A DNA stretch of 64,000 bases, taken from assembly GCF_003935425.1 (NCBI RefSeq), contig NZ_RHQN01000002.1, positions 62,001 through 126,000 of the forward strand, read 5' to 3'. The position numbers and the translations under genes were made by a program. The stretch's first letter is position 1; each line of letters starts with the position of its first letter. Of this stretch, positions 8,071-17,567 are shown in pieces. The stretch is from Pseudomonas sp. v388. Lineage in GTDB: Bacteria; Pseudomonadota; Gammaproteobacteria; Pseudomonadales; Pseudomonadaceae. The notes under the pieces were generated by a model that made no database searches, was not told the DNA's origin, and was given only the letters and a program-made list of their open reading frames with translations.

Positions 8071-8592
8071 TCAGCTTCGTGGCGCCACGGCACCGCATTG
8101 AGCACCCAGCCAGACGGCGCGTGTATCCATGCTGCCGTTCTGTTGCTGCCCGGTGGCGTTGAAGCTGCCAACCACGTGAGTAGTGAACTCTCGATCACTG
8201 AGAAATTGTGCTTGCCCGGTTCCCTGGGCTTTGGGGCAGGTGAACTGAAAATTCCAAGTCTTGCCATTGCGGGCCGTGATCTTCTGCGAGCAACCCGACT
8301 TTGGATCAGTCAGCGGGATATTGTCCGATTGGACCTGTGCCGGCGTCAGGCACACGCGTACACCCTGACCGCCTAATGTGACGCCCTGCTTCTGTAGCAT
8401 CTGTTCCATCATCGCGCGTTGCTCAGGCGGCAGGTTCTTCAACTGCCCTAACATGAACTGCATGTCCGGCATCTGTTGGCCGTCCACTTTCATGTTGCTG
8501 GAAGTGACTTCCCACAGTCCCGGCTGCAGCATTTGCGCTTGAGCGACCGGTGCTGCCAGACAAAAAACCCAGGCCAATACTCGTTTGTTCAT
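8071..8592 (-). CDS. DUF3617 domain protein, exported
   Basis: A 173-residue protein with a signal peptide (MNKRVLAWVFCLAAPVAQAQ). The mature part begins with the DUF3617 hallmark LQPGLWEVTSSNMKVDGQQMPD. A Met/Gln-rich helix and two conserved cysteines (VCLTPAQV, GCSQKIT) follow, plus a third in FTCPKAQG. The family is periplasmic and of unknown function. It is a single gene on the minus strand, divergent from the cardiolipin synthase. Confidence 0.85.
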   Translation of the reverse strand: MNKRVLAWVFCLAAPVAQAQMLQPGLWEVTSSNMKVDGQQMPDMQFMLGQLKNLPPEQRAMMEQMLQKQGVTLGGQGVRVCLTPAQVQSDNIPLTDPKSGCSQKITARNGKTWNFQFTCPKAQGTGQAQFLSDREFTTHVVGSFNATGQQQNGSMDTRAVWLGAQCGAVAPRS

Positions 8593-8760
8593 TAGAAGTT
8601 TCCTGATTAACCATCACCATTACTGCGCGGTCAGGCGGCGCCGTCGGGCGGGCAGTGACGATTAGACGATGAATACCGCGGCCAGTTGCACGCTGAAGAA
8701 AATAGCGACAATCCCAGCCCGCTGTGGTCTGTTAGGCACAACGACAGGAGTAGCACCGGT

Positions 8761-10200
8761 ATGGATTATCACAGCCCTTATTTCTTTGGCTATGTGCTGG
8801 GCTTCATTCATCTGCTGGGAACCGGAGCCGCCATTCATGCGCTGCTGACCGTCCGTACCGCGCAGGGCGCCATCGCCTGGGCGATGCCGCTGCTGTTCAT
8901 TCCCTACGTGACCTTGATCCCTTATCTGGTATTCGGCCGCAGCTCATTCGATGCGTACATTCGTGCACGGCGCGATGCCAACGCCGAAATGCGCAACGCT
9001 ATCGGCAGCCTGAACTGGCGACCATGGGTCGAGCGCGCCGTCGCCGCGCGCCGTTCGGATGCCTACGCATCGTTGCGTGCCATGCCCAAGCTGGGCCACA
9101 CACCGGCGCTGGCCAACAACGAAGTCCGACTGCTCATCAACGGCGACGCCAGCTTCACGGCGATCTTCGAGGCGATTGGTCAGGCCACACAAACGGTGTT
9201 GATCCAGTTTTTCATCATTCACGACGACGCGCTCGGCCGCCGCCTGCAGCAGCTGTTGCTGGAAAAGGCCGCAGAAGGCGTCGCGGTGTTCGTGCTGTAC
9301 GACCGCATCGGCAGCCATGCCCTGCCCAAGTCCTATAGCGACAAGCTGCGCGCCGGCGGTGTGCAGATCAAGGCATTCGCCACACGCAGCGGCTGGTTGA
9401 ATCGTTTCCAGATCAATTTTCGCAATCATCGCAAGATCGTTGTCGTCGATGGCTTGAAGGGTTACCTCGGCGGGCACAACGTAGGCGACGAATACATGGG
9501 ACTGAAACCGCCTCTGGCGCCTTGGCGAGACACCCACGTCGAGGTGATCGGGCCGGTGGTGGCCTGTTTGCAGGAGTCCTTCGCCGAAGACTGGTTCTGG
9601 GCAACCCGGCAGCTGCCGCCGCTGAGCCTGCCCGATGTATTCCCGGAACACGGCGTGCTCTGCCAATTGCTCGCCAGCGGTCCTGCCGACGCCCAGGAAA
9701 CCTGCTCGCTGTTCTTCGTCGAGGCCATCCATGCCGCCGAAGAGCGAGTGTGGATAACCAGTCCCTATTTCATTCCCGACGAAGCAGTATCGGCGGCGCT
9801 GCGCCTGGCCGTATTGCGCGGAGTGGATGTCAGAATACTGTTGCCGTCGCGCCCCGACCATTACGTGGTGTACGCCGCCTCAAGCCTGTTCGCTTTCGAT
9901 GCAGTGCGAGCCGGTGTGCGGGTGTACCGCTACGAGCCGGGTTTCATGCATCAGAAGGTGGTGCTGGTGGACAGCGAAATCACCGCCATTGGCAGTGCCA
10001 ATCTCGATAACCGCTCGTTCAGGTTGAATTTCGAACTCATGCTGCTCACCGTCGACCCGGCATTTTCCAGCCAGGTGGAAGCCATGTTGCTCGAAGACTT
10101 CAGCCTGGCGCGGGAGATTTCCCTTCAGGAAAGCCGCGAGACGCGTCGCCTTCATCAACTGGGCATGCGCGTGGCGCGGTTGATTTCTCCTATCCTTTGA
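8761..10200 (+). CDS. cls: cardiolipin synthase
   Basis: Condenses two phosphatidylglycerol molecules (or PG with another phospholipid) to cardiolipin at the inner membrane. The 479-residue protein has two N-terminal membrane helices (residues 5-30 and 37-60). Two phospholipase D motifs follow, the first with H223, K225 and D230 ([10 protein letters not shown]) and the second with H397, K399 and D404 ([10 protein letters not shown]). This is the domain order of ClsA. The start at 8761 has AGGAG ten bases upstream; the open frame extends upstream without similarity. A perfect DnaA box (9749-9757) lies inside the gene. It precedes other phospholipid genes, with the convergent cfa gene in between. 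Confidence 0.93.
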   Translation: MDYHSPYFFGYVLGFIHLLGTGAAIHALLTVRTAQGAIAWAMPLLFIPYVTLIPYLVFGRSSFDAYIRARRDANAEMRNAIGSLNWRPWVERAVAARRSDAYASLRAMPKLGHTPALANNEVRLLINGDASFTAIFEAIGQATQTVLIQFFIIHDDALGRRLQQLLLEKAAEGVAVFVLYDRIGSHALPKSYSDKLRAGGVQIKAFATRSGWLNRFQINFRNHRKIVVVDGLKGYLGGHNVGDEYMGLKPPLAPWRDTHVEVIGPVVACLQESFAEDWFWATRQLPPLSLPDVFPEHGVLCQLLASGPADAQETCSLFFVEAIHAAEERVWITSPYFIPDEAVSAALRLAVLRGVDVRILLPSRPDHYVVYAASSLFAFDAVRAGVRVYRYEPGFMHQKVVLVDSEITAIGSANLDNRSFRLNFELMLLTVDPAFSSQVEAMLLEDFSLAREISLQESRETRRLHQLGMRVARLISPIL

Positions 10201-10215
10201 CACCGAACGAGCCGG

Positions 10216-11400
10216 TCAGCGGTAAAGGTCTTCCCGGGTCAAAGGCAAGCCGGTGCTTCCGTCGGCGTAAGGCTTCACCGCCAGGATCTGGTGCAGGTTG
10301 ATCCAGCCACGGGCGAAGGCATAGGCGCAACCGGCCAGATACAGCCGCCAGATGCGCAACGTGTGTTCCGGCACCAGCGCCGCAGCCTGATCGAGGCGTG
10401 ATTCGAGCCGACTGCTCCAGTGCTCCAGCGTCCGCGCGTAATGCGGGCGCAAGCTTTCCACATCGACGATCTCCAGGCCTGCGTTGCTGATATCGGCACT
10501 GATCATCGTCAGGTGCGGCAGCTCGCCATTGGGGAACACATAGCGATCGATGAACTCCCCTGCCCCGCGCCCGACCGGTCGACCATCCGTATGCCTGGCG
10601 GTGATGCCGTGGTTCATGACCAACCCGCCTTCCCGGACTGCTCCGAACAACCGCTGCGAGTAAAGCGGCAGGTTGGCATGGCCGACATGCTCGAACATCC
10701 CGACGCTGACCACCTTGTCGAAGCGTCCGTCCTGTGGCAGATCACGGTAGTCCAGCAGTTGCAGCTCGATCTGCCCGTCCAGTCCCTGTGCCTGAATACG
10801 CTGATTGGCGAGGTCCAGCTGTTGACGACTGAGGGTAATGCCCAGCACCGTCACACCAAACTTGCGCGCGGCATAGCGCGCCAGTCCGCCCCATCCGCAA
10901 CCGACGTCGAGCAAATACTCTCCAGGCTGCAAACGCAGTTTGCGACACAGGTGCTCGAACTTGTCCAGCTGCGCCTGCTCCAAGGATTCGTGACCGGTCT
11001 TGAAGTAGGCACACGAATACGCCATCTCTTGATCGAGCCACAGCTGATAGAAGTCGTTGGACAAATCGTAGTGGTAGGAAATCGACTCGGCGTCGGTTTG
11101 CTTGTCGTGCTGCGTGCGTGAAGGCAGTACCGGGTCTTCGTCACTGAGCAGCGCATGGGTCAGCTCATCGCAAACCCTGACGACTTCGCTGATAGAGCCT
11201 TCCAGCTCCAGGCGCCCTTCCACGAACGCACTGCCGAGCAAATCGAGACTGGGATGAGTGAAATCGGAAACCAGTTGCGGGTCTTTGACCAGAATCGTGA
11301 CACTGGGCGAGGGGCCAAGATCCATCTCATGGCCGTTCCACAGCTTGAGCCGCAGGGGTAGCTGTAGATTCCGAAGGGCTGGGGGAAGTAGCGCGATCAT
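10216..11400 (-). CDS. cfaB: cyclopropane-fatty-acyl-phospholipid synthase family protein
   Basis: A 394-residue SAM-dependent enzyme that adds a methylene group across cis double bonds of membrane phospholipid acyl chains. The N-terminal lipid-binding domain (residues 1-110) is followed by the methyltransferase domain with YDLSNDFYQLWLD and SCAYFKTGHESLEQAQ. The SAM motif LLDVGCGWGGLARYAA and the C-terminal FPNGELPHL and YARTLEHW are all typical of Cfa. The start has AGGGG upstream. The symbol is by analogy with the Pseudomonas cfaA/cfaB pair and is less certain than the family. It is divergent from the ynb-like operon. Confidence 0.9.
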   Translation of the reverse strand: MIALLPPALRNLQLPLRLKLWNGHEMDLGPSPSVTILVKDPQLVSDFTHPSLDLLGSAFVEGRLELEGSISEVVRVCDELTHALLSDEDPVLPSRTQHDKQTDAESISYHYDLSNDFYQLWLDQEMAYSCAYFKTGHESLEQAQLDKFEHLCRKLRLQPGEYLLDVGCGWGGLARYAARKFGVTVLGITLSRQQLDLANQRIQAQGLDGQIELQLLDYRDLPQDGRFDKVVSVGMFEHVGHANLPLYSQRLFGAVREGGLVMNHGITARHTDGRPVGRGAGEFIDRYVFPNGELPHLTMISADISNAGLEIVDVESLRPHYARTLEHWSSRLESRLDQAAALVPEHTLRIWRLYLAGCAYAFARGWINLHQILAVKPYADGSTGLPLTREDLYR

Positions 11401-11805
11401 GTGAGTAACCCCTAATCCAGAAGCTGGAAAAAAGGGTAGTCCAAAACGGATCCTATCAGGAACCGTCAGGCCGAATGGCGTGCTGGCAAAGACTGGAAAT
11501 CGACGACGGGAACGGCACAAAGCCCACTGATTCAAGCCAGACGTGCAGCCTGTATTGGATCACCCTGAGTTGAGAGACCCTCAATTTGTAACAGAGTTCT
11601 TCGACGTTCGTCCGTGAAAATTGTTTTAAGTGCGCATCTCATAGCGGCAGAGCTCAAAAACCGCTCAATTTGTCGGCGGTGAGAGCTATCGCACAAATGG
11701 GAGTGCGTGGTAAGTACGGCATTATGTTTCACTAGCACAACGCTGCTTCCCGCTTATCCAACGCCCGGTGTCAGGCAGTTATCCACAGACAAGGATGTAC
11801 CTCCG
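11401..11805. other. divergent regulatory region between cfa and the ynb-like operon
   Basis: About 400 bases without a gene. The part at 11570-11640 is AT-richer than its surroundings and is the likely site of divergent promoters. A perfect DnaA box TTATCCACA is at 11779-11787, just upstream of the ribosome-binding site of the operon's first gene. No clear terminator or riboswitch is visible. Confidence 0.5.
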
Positions 11806-12420
11806 TTGATCTCGATCTACCAGCTGAAGCCGCGCTTCCAGAACCTGCTGCGCCCGCTTGTAAAACGTCTCTATGACCGCGGCACCACGGCCAATCAGGT
11901 CACCCTCGCCGCCTGTGCCGTTTCTATCCTGATCGGCGCCATCGTCGCGCTTTCGTTGCCCCATGTCTGGGTGTTTGCCCTGATCCCGGCGTGGATGATC
12001 CTGCGCATGGCGCTCAACGCAATCGACGGCATGCTGGCCAGGGAATTCGGCCAGCAGTCTCGGCTCGGTGCCTACCTGAACGAACTGACCGACGTCATCG
12101 CCGACAGCGCACTGTTCCTGCCCTTTGCTTCGCTTCCAGGTGTCAGCCCCTGGCTGGTGGTGCTGGCGACATTGCTGGCGATCATCACCGAATACGCTGG
12201 CGTGCTCGGCCCGATGGTCGGTGCCTCCCGGCGCTACGACGGACCGATGGGCAAGAGCGACCGCGCGCTGGTATTCGGCGTGCTGGGCGCAGGTGTGGCA
12301 GTCGGCTGGTTTGCGCCCTTGTGGATAAATACTGTGCTGGCGGTGGTCAGTGCATTGCTGGTGTACACCGTGATCAATCGAATCCGGCGCGGGCTGGCCG
12401 AAGCGCCCGCACCTGAGTAA
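11806..12420 (+). CDS. CDP-alcohol phosphatidyltransferase, YnbA-like
   Basis: A 204-residue inner-membrane protein of the CDP-alcohol phosphatidyltransferase family, which joins a CDP-activated lipid to an alcohol. The TTG start (MISIYQLKPRFQ) is ten bases after AAGGA and gives the N terminus expected from family memory. The signature runs from DG (74-75) through AR (78-79) and G88 to D96. The canonical motif D-x2-D-G-x2-A-R-x8-G-x3-D-x3-D has Asp at positions 71 and 92, and both are Asn here. First gene of a six-gene operon whose composition matches E. coli ynbABCD. The alcohol acceptor is unknown. Confidence 0.85.
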   Translation: MISIYQLKPRFQNLLRPLVKRLYDRGTTANQVTLAACAVSILIGAIVALSLPHVWVFALIPAWMILRMALNAIDGMLAREFGQQSRLGAYLNELTDVIADSALFLPFASLPGVSPWLVVLATLLAIITEYAGVLGPMVGASRRYDGPMGKSDRALVFGVLGAGVAVGWFAPLWINTVLAVVSALLVYTVINRIRRGLAEAPAPE

Positions 12421-12454
12421 CGAACCGACCTGAACTTTGCATAAGGAAATTGCA

Positions 12455-14212
12455 ATGCGTGATGTGAACGAGCGGCGCTTCACCACCCATGATGGAGCAG
12501 AGCTGTTCTACCGCCACTGGCCTGCCGCCGGACTCGCGCCCGGTGTTCCACGTCAGGCGGTCGTCCTGTTCCACCGAGGACATGAGCACTCTGGCCGCAT
12601 CGCCCATCTGGTCGACGAACTGGACCTGCCCGGATTCGATTTCTACGCCTGGGACGCGCGCGGTCACGGCCAGTCTCCCGGCGCCCGAGGTGACAGTCCA
12701 AGCTTCGCCACCAGCGTGCGTGACGTGCAGACCTTCGTCGATCACATCAGCGCGACCTACGATATTCCCGAGCAGAACATGGCCGTGGTCGCGCAAAGCG
12801 TCGGCGCCGTGATCGCGGCGACCTGGGCGCACGACTACGCGCCGAAGATCCGCGCCCTGGTGCTCGCCTCGCCCGCTTTCAAGGTCAAGCTGTACGTGCC
12901 CTTTGCCCGCACCGGGCTGGCGCTGTTGCGCAGGTTCAAAGGCAACTTCTTCGTCAACAGCTACGTCAAGGCGCGCTTTCTGAGCCATGACCCGGCACGT
13001 GTGGCGTCCTACGACAGTGACCCACTGATCACCAAGGCCATTTCGGTCAATGTGTTGCTGGGGCTGTATGACGCCGCCGAGCGCGTGGTCGCCGATGCCC
13101 AGGCGATTCAGATCCCGACCCAGCTGTTGATTTCCGGTGCAGACTTTGTGGTCCACCGCCGGCCGCAGGAACGCTTCTTTGAGCGGCTGAGCAGCCCGCG
13201 CAAGGAAAAGCACATCCTGCCGGGCTTCTTCCATGACACCCTTGGCGAGCGAGACCGGCATCTGGCCGTCAGCCGGATACGGCGTTTCGTGTTGCAGAAC
13301 TTCGCGAGCGCACCCCAGCCACTAGCGTTGCTGGACGCCGACCGGCTTGGAGCGACCTGCGCCGAGGCCGAAGCCTTGGCGGCTCCACTGCCACGCAACT
13401 CGCTGCGCGACCTGTACTGGCGCATGACCCGCGCCAGCCTGCGTCTGGGCAGTCGACTGTCGGTCGGCCTGAAGCTGGGCTTGGACACCGGCTTCGATTC
13501 GGGCAGCACCCTGGATTACGTCTACCGCAACACCGCCATGGGCAAAGGCGCCCTGGGGCGGATGATCGATCAGAACTATCTGCAATCCATCGGCTGGCGC
13601 GGGATACGTCAGCGCAAGCTGCACGCCGAAGAATTGCTGCGCCTGGCCATGGCGCAGCTGCGCAAGCAGGACACGCCAGTGCGGATCGTCGACATCGCCG
13701 CCGGCCATGGCCGTTACATCCTTGAAGCCATGCACGGCGTCGAACCGCTACCTGAATCCATCCTGCTGCGCGATTACAGCGACATCAACGTGCGCGACGG
13801 CAGTGCATTGATCCAGCAAAAAGGTTTGCAGGGCGTCGCCCGCTTCGTCAAAGGCGATGCGTTCGATCGTAACGACCTGGCGGCGCTGGAGCCGAAGCCG
13901 ACCCTGGCGGTTGTCTCCGGGCTGTATGAACTGTTTGCCGACAACCAGCGGGTCGCCGACTCGCTGGCCGGGCTGGCGTCGGCCGTCGAACCCGGCGGTT
14001 ACCTGATCTACACCGGCCAGCCGTGGCATCCGCAACTGGAACTGATTGCCCGCGCCTTGACCAGCCACCGTGAAGGTCAGGCGTGGGTCATGCGGCGCCG
14101 CAGCCTGATCGAAATGGACCAGCTAGTGGAAGCCGCGGGGTTCCGCAAGCTCACCCAGCGCGTGGACGAGTGGGGAATCTTTACCGTGTCTCTGGCGCAG
14201 CGCATCCAGTGA
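12455..14212 (+). CDS. bifunctional alpha/beta hydrolase and SAM methyltransferase, YnbC-like
   Basis: A 585-residue fusion. Residues 1-290 are an alpha/beta hydrolase of the monoacylglycerol-lipase type (FHRGHEHSGR oxyanion region, WDARGHGQSPG, nucleophile elbow VAQSVGAV, late His in GFFHDTLGE). Residues 330-585 form a class I methyltransferase-like domain (IVDIAAGHGRYILEA; VVSGLYELF). The same fusion and length are what I recall for E. coli YnbC. The start has TAAGGA seven bases upstream. Its stop overlaps the GTG of the next gene (GTGA, 14209-14212), pointing to coupled translation. Substrates are unknown; a lipid deacylation plus methylation role is inferred. Confidence 0.88.
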   Translation: MRDVNERRFTTHDGAELFYRHWPAAGLAPGVPRQAVVLFHRGHEHSGRIAHLVDELDLPGFDFYAWDARGHGQSPGARGDSPSFATSVRDVQTFVDHISATYDIPEQNMAVVAQSVGAVIAATWAHDYAPKIRALVLASPAFKVKLYVPFARTGLALLRRFKGNFFVNSYVKARFLSHDPARVASYDSDPLITKAISVNVLLGLYDAAERVVADAQAIQIPTQLLISGADFVVHRRPQERFFERLSSPRKEKHILPGFFHDTLGERDRHLAVSRIRRFVLQNFASAPQPLALLDADRLGATCAEAEALAAPLPRNSLRDLYWRMTRASLRLGSRLSVGLKLGLDTGFDSGSTLDYVYRNTAMGKGALGRMIDQNYLQSIGWRGIRQRKLHAEELLRLAMAQLRKQDTPVRIVDIAAGHGRYILEAMHGVEPLPESILLRDYSDINVRDGSALIQQKGLQGVARFVKGDAFDRNDLAALEPKPTLAVVSGLYELFADNQRVADSLAGLASAVEPGGYLIYTGQPWHPQLELIARALTSHREGQAWVMRRRSLIEMDQLVEAAGFRKLTQRVDEWGIFTVSLAQRIQ

Positions 14213-15576
14213 GCGCCCAACGTGAGCCTGGCTTATGGAAGCGGGCGGTGCTCTGGTTGCTGCTGTTGGCGCCGTTCTTCTTCGCCAGTTACGGTTTCGC
14301 AACCTGGTACACGGCGCAGCGCAGCGACGTCGGCAGTTTGTCGTTCGCCTGGGAAAGCGCCATTCCGTTCTGGGCCTGGACCATCGTTCCCTACTGGTCC
14401 ATCGATCTGCTCTACGGCTTCTCACTGCTGGCCTGCCTGACACGGCGCGAGCTGGATACCCATGCACTGCGCCTGTTCAGTGCGCAGCTGCTGGCGGTCA
14501 GCTGTTTTCTACTCTGGCCGCTGCGGTTCACTTTCGAGCGTCCCGATATGGACGGCCTGTTCGGCTGGTTGTTCGCGGTACTGGCAGGCTTCGATAAGCC
14601 GTTCAACCAGGCGCCCTCGCTGCACATCGCCCTATTGGTCATCCTCTGGGTCTGCTTCGCACGCTATGCCCGGCACTTTCATCCCGCCTGGCGCTGGCTG
14701 CTGCATGGCTGGTTCACGTTGATCGGGCTGTCGGTGCTGACCACCTATCAACACCACTTCATTGACTTACCCACAGGCGCGCTCGCCGGCTGGTTCTGCG
14801 TCTGGATGTGGCCTGATCACGGCCGCAGCCCCTTGCTGACCGCCCGCCTGACCCGCCACCGGCAGCGCTTGAAACTGGCGGCCTACTACGGCCTTGGCGC
14901 ACTGGCGCTGGCGGCGCCCGCCTTCGCGCTGAAGGGCGGCTCGCTGTGGCTGATCTGGCCGGCACTGGCGCTGGCCATGGTCGCGCTGAACTACTTGCTG
15001 TTCGATGCCACGGGCTTTCAGAAAGGCGCTGACGGACAGTTATCCCCAGCCTCGCGCTGGCTGCTCGCTCCGTATCTGCTGGGTGCGTGGATAAATTCTC
15101 GCCTGTGGACAAGACGCCAGCCGGACCCAGTGTTGGTGGTCGGGGGTATCTGGCTTGGCCGTAACCCTGATCAGCGCCAGCTTCAACCCTTCGCAGCCGT
15201 GGTAGACCTGTGCGGCGAGTTGCCTGTGCAGCCAGGCCAACGAGGTTACCGATGCGTACCGGCGCTCGATCTGGTTGCACTGTCTCAAGCGCAGTGCCGC
15301 CACGCAGCCGAAGCCATCGAACACCTGCGCCAGCAAGGCCCGCTTCTGGTGTGCTGCGCATTAGGCTATTCCCGCAGCGCGATGGCCGTAGCCGCATGGC
15401 TGCTGGAATCCGGACGCGCGGCCTCCGTGGATAACGCGGTATCGATCATTCAAGCAGCGAGGCCAGGCGTCGTATTACGGGCCGAGCATCTAGAGATTCT
15501 GGCGCAGACCTACGGCAACCCGCCTTGCCCTGTGAATAACCTGGACCTTAATGCGGACTCGGCTCATGCCCGCTGA
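14209..15576 (+). CDS. PAP2 phosphatase fused to dual-specificity phosphatase, YnbD-like
   Basis: A 455-residue membrane protein. The N-terminal two-thirds has multiple helices and a PAP2-type active site (PSLHIALL, then TTYQHHFIDLPTGALAG), expected to remove phosphate from a lipid phosphate on the outer face of the inner membrane. The C-terminal domain carries the cysteine-phosphatase loop CX5R with C383 and R389 (CALGYSRS), as in dual-specificity phosphatases. This two-phosphatase fusion is characteristic of YnbD. GTG start, overlapping the upstream stop by four bases. It may process the phosphorylated product of the operon's transferase (for example a phosphatidyl-alcohol phosphate), which is inference. 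Confidence 0.87.
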   Translation: MSAQREPGLWKRAVLWLLLLAPFFFASYGFATWYTAQRSDVGSLSFAWESAIPFWAWTIVPYWSIDLLYGFSLLACLTRRELDTHALRLFSAQLLAVSCFLLWPLRFTFERPDMDGLFGWLFAVLAGFDKPFNQAPSLHIALLVILWVCFARYARHFHPAWRWLLHGWFTLIGLSVLTTYQHHFIDLPTGALAGWFCVWMWPDHGRSPLLTARLTRHRQRLKLAAYYGLGALALAAPAFALKGGSLWLIWPALALAMVALNYLLFDATGFQKGADGQLSPASRWLLAPYLLGAWINSRLWTRRQPDPVLVVGGIWLGRNPDQRQLQPFAAVVDLCGELPVQPGQRGYRCVPALDLVALSQAQCRHAAEAIEHLRQQGPLLVCCALGYSRSAMAVAAWLLESGRAASVDNAVSIIQAARPGVVLRAEHLEILAQTYGNPPCPVNNLDLNADSAHAR

Positions 15577-16009
15577 CCTGCACCTCGCCATCGTCGCCAG
15601 CCTGCTGCGGCGAGGAAAAGCCCTCGATCTTTTATCCACAGGCCTGACCTTGCTGGCGCTTGCCGGCGGCATGGCTCAACTGTGGATAGATTCCGCCAGC
15701 TTCTGGCTGGCCGCACTCATGACCTGGATCGCGATCTGTGGCATAGCGGAAAAGTATTACGGCTTCCGTGTGGCCTTCGATGCTGAACTGTTCACGCTCG
15801 CCGCCGCCGATATCGAGCGCACTGCGGGCCTTGATCAGGCGCTGACCGCACTTGGGCTACTGCCTGTGGACAAGTCCGGGCGCCCCTGGGACGTACGTTG
15901 TCGGGGTGCGCTCAGGTTGCTGCGCCTGCAGGTTTTGTTTGTCGCGCTCCAGTTGCTGTCGCTGCTGGTCGCCTTATCGATCTTTCCCTGGCTACCTTCT
16001 GCCCTATAG
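15566..16009 (+). CDS. small membrane protein of the ynb-like operon
   Basis: A 147-residue protein with hydrophobic segments near residues 23-40, 45-65 and at the C-terminal end (LRLQVLFVALQLLSLLVALSIF). No family recognised. The ATG at 15566 overlaps the preceding gene by 11 bases; an ATG at 15551 is also possible. It contains a perfect DnaA box at 15632-15640. It is not part of the E. coli ynbABCD set and may be a lineage-specific partner of the neighbouring acyltransferase. Confidence 0.7.
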   Translation: MPADLHLAIVASLLRRGKALDLLSTGLTLLALAGGMAQLWIDSASFWLAALMTWIAICGIAEKYYGFRVAFDAELFTLAAADIERTAGLDQALTALGLLPVDKSGRPWDVRCRGALRLLRLQVLFVALQLLSLLVALSIFPWLPSAL

Positions 16010-16017
16010 GAATTGTC

Positions 16018-16638
16018 ATGTTCGAACCCTTGGTCGCCACGATCATCACCGCCGGTGCGCGCAGCGTGACCGGCGCTCGTAGCCTGTGGCTGGGCTGTAC
16101 GCCTGAACCCAGGCAACGCATCTATTTCGCCAACCACAGCAGCCACGGCGATTTCGTCCTGCTCTGGGCATCGTTGCCGCCGGCCCTGCGCAAGCTGGCG
16201 CGGCCAGTGGCAGGGGCCGATTACTGGCAGGCCAGCCCGCTACGCCGCTACATCATCAACCGGGTGTTTAACGGCGTGTTGGTGGACCGCAAGCGCGGCA
16301 CATCGGACAGCAACCCGCTGCAACCCATGCTGCAAGCGCTTGAACAAGGCGATTCGCTGATCCTGTTTCCCGAAGGCACGCGCAATCTGGAAGACGGCCT
16401 GCTGCCGTTCAAGAGCGGGCTTTACCATCTGGCAAAAAGTTACCCACAGGCCGAACTGGTGCCGGTGTGGATAGCCAACCTCAATCGCGTCATGCCCAAG
16501 GGCCGCCTGCTGCCGTTGCCACTGTTATGCACAACCAGCTTCGGCGCACCGTTGCGCGTCGAAGAAGACGAAACCAAAGAACAATTTCTTGCCCGCAGCC
16601 GCGACGCGCTGCTGTCCCTGGCACCGGAGCCGCTGTGA
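16018..16638 (+). CDS. 1-acyl-glycerol-phosphate acyltransferase family protein
   Basis: A 206-residue PlsC-like acyltransferase with the catalytic HX4D motif H40-D45 (NHSSHGD), the VDRKRG segment and FPEGTR, all in the usual order. Unlike PlsC it lacks an obvious N-terminal membrane helix and is shorter. TAGGA lies upstream of the ATG, overlapping the preceding stop. Its stop codon overlaps the next start (TGATG at 16636-16640). In this operon it would supply or remodel the acyl chains of the lipid made by the transferase. It is distinct from the housekeeping plsC at 59829-60599. Confidence 0.88.
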   Translation: MFEPLVATIITAGARSVTGARSLWLGCTPEPRQRIYFANHSSHGDFVLLWASLPPALRKLARPVAGADYWQASPLRRYIINRVFNGVLVDRKRGTSDSNPLQPMLQALEQGDSLILFPEGTRNLEDGLLPFKSGLYHLAKSYPQAELVPVWIANLNRVMPKGRLLPLPLLCTTSFGAPLRVEEDETKEQFLARSRDALLSLAPEPL

Positions 16639-17567
16639 TGGATAACCAGACTCAACTGCTGTTCATGGGCATTGGCGCCATTCTGCTGCTTGCTTCGTTG
16701 ATCGGTTACGTACTCAAGCGCAAGGCCGGCGGTCCCAATGCGGTCATCGATAACCTCAATGCACGGATCAACGCCTGGTGGGTGATGGTGCTGGTGATCG
16801 GCTTTGCCTTCTGGCTCGGCCATTACGCGGTAATCCTGTTGTTCTACGCGGTGTCGTTCTACGCCTTGCGGGAGTTCCTGACGCTTACACCCACGCGGCG
16901 CAGCGACTACCCTGCCTTGGTGGCGGCGTTCTATCTGGCGCTGCCGCTGCAATACGTGCTGATCGCGATGAACTGGTACGGGCTGTTCTCGATCTTCATT
17001 CCCGTGTACGTATTCCTGCTGCTGCCGATCCTTGCGTCGCTGGGTGGCGACAGCAAGCACTTCCTGGAACGTGCCTCCAAAGTGCAATGGGGACTGATGA
17101 TCGCTGTGTTCTGCGTGTCCTATGTGCCGGCGCTGTTGACCTTGGACATCGCCGGCTATGAAGGCCGCAACCTGTTGCTGATCGCCTGGCTGGTGATCGT
17201 CGTGCAATTGTCGGACGTGCTGCAGTACGTATGCGGAAAACTGTTCGGCAAACGCAAGATTGCGCCCAACCTGTCGCCATCCAAAACCGTGGAAGGCTTC
17301 ATCGGCGGCCTCGCCCTGGCGTCGCTGATCGGCGGTGCATTGTGGTGGATCACGCCGTTCAACCCGTGGCAGGCGATGCTGATCGCGCTGCTCGTCAACC
17401 TGCTGGGTTTTGCCGGCGGCATCGTCATGTCGGCCATCAAACGCGACCGTGGCGTGAAGGACTGGGGCCATATGATCGAAGGCCACGGCGGGATGCTGGA
17501 CCGGCTGGATTCAGTGTGTTTCGCCGCGCCGATTTTCTTCCATCTGGTGCGTTACTGGTGGACCTGA
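16638..17567 (+). CDS. phosphatidate cytidylyltransferase, YnbB-like (CdsA family)
   Basis: A 309-residue integral membrane CTP:phosphatidate cytidylyltransferase that would make CDP-diacylglycerol. About eight membrane helices are visible. The C-terminal family signature runs through SPSKTVEGFIGG, SAIKRDRGVKDWGHMIEGHGGMLDRLD. The final stretch holds the Lys/Asp residues that bind CTP and metals in CdsA. The housekeeping cdsA normally sits with bamA/lpx genes elsewhere, so this is a second copy dedicated to the operon, like E. coli YnbB. Last gene of the operon. Confidence 0.92.
   Translation: MDNQTQLLFMGIGAILLLASLIGYVLKRKAGGPNAVIDNLNARINAWWVMVLVIGFAFWLGHYAVILLFYAVSFYALREFLTLTPTRRSDYPALVAAFYLALPLQYVLIAMNWYGLFSIFIPVYVFLLLPILASLGGDSKHFLERASKVQWGLMIAVFCVSYVPALLTLDIAGYEGRNLLLIAWLVIVVQLSDVLQYVCGKLFGKRKIAPNLSPSKTVEGFIGGLALASLIGGALWWITPFNPWQAMLIALLVNLLGFAGGIVMSAIKRDRGVKDWGHMIEGHGGMLDRLDSVCFAAPIFFHLVRYWWT

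Noticed and set aside
12546-12561. possible fourth parS (TGTTCCACGT...)
   Set aside because: Only the left half of the palindrome is present; the right half is not.
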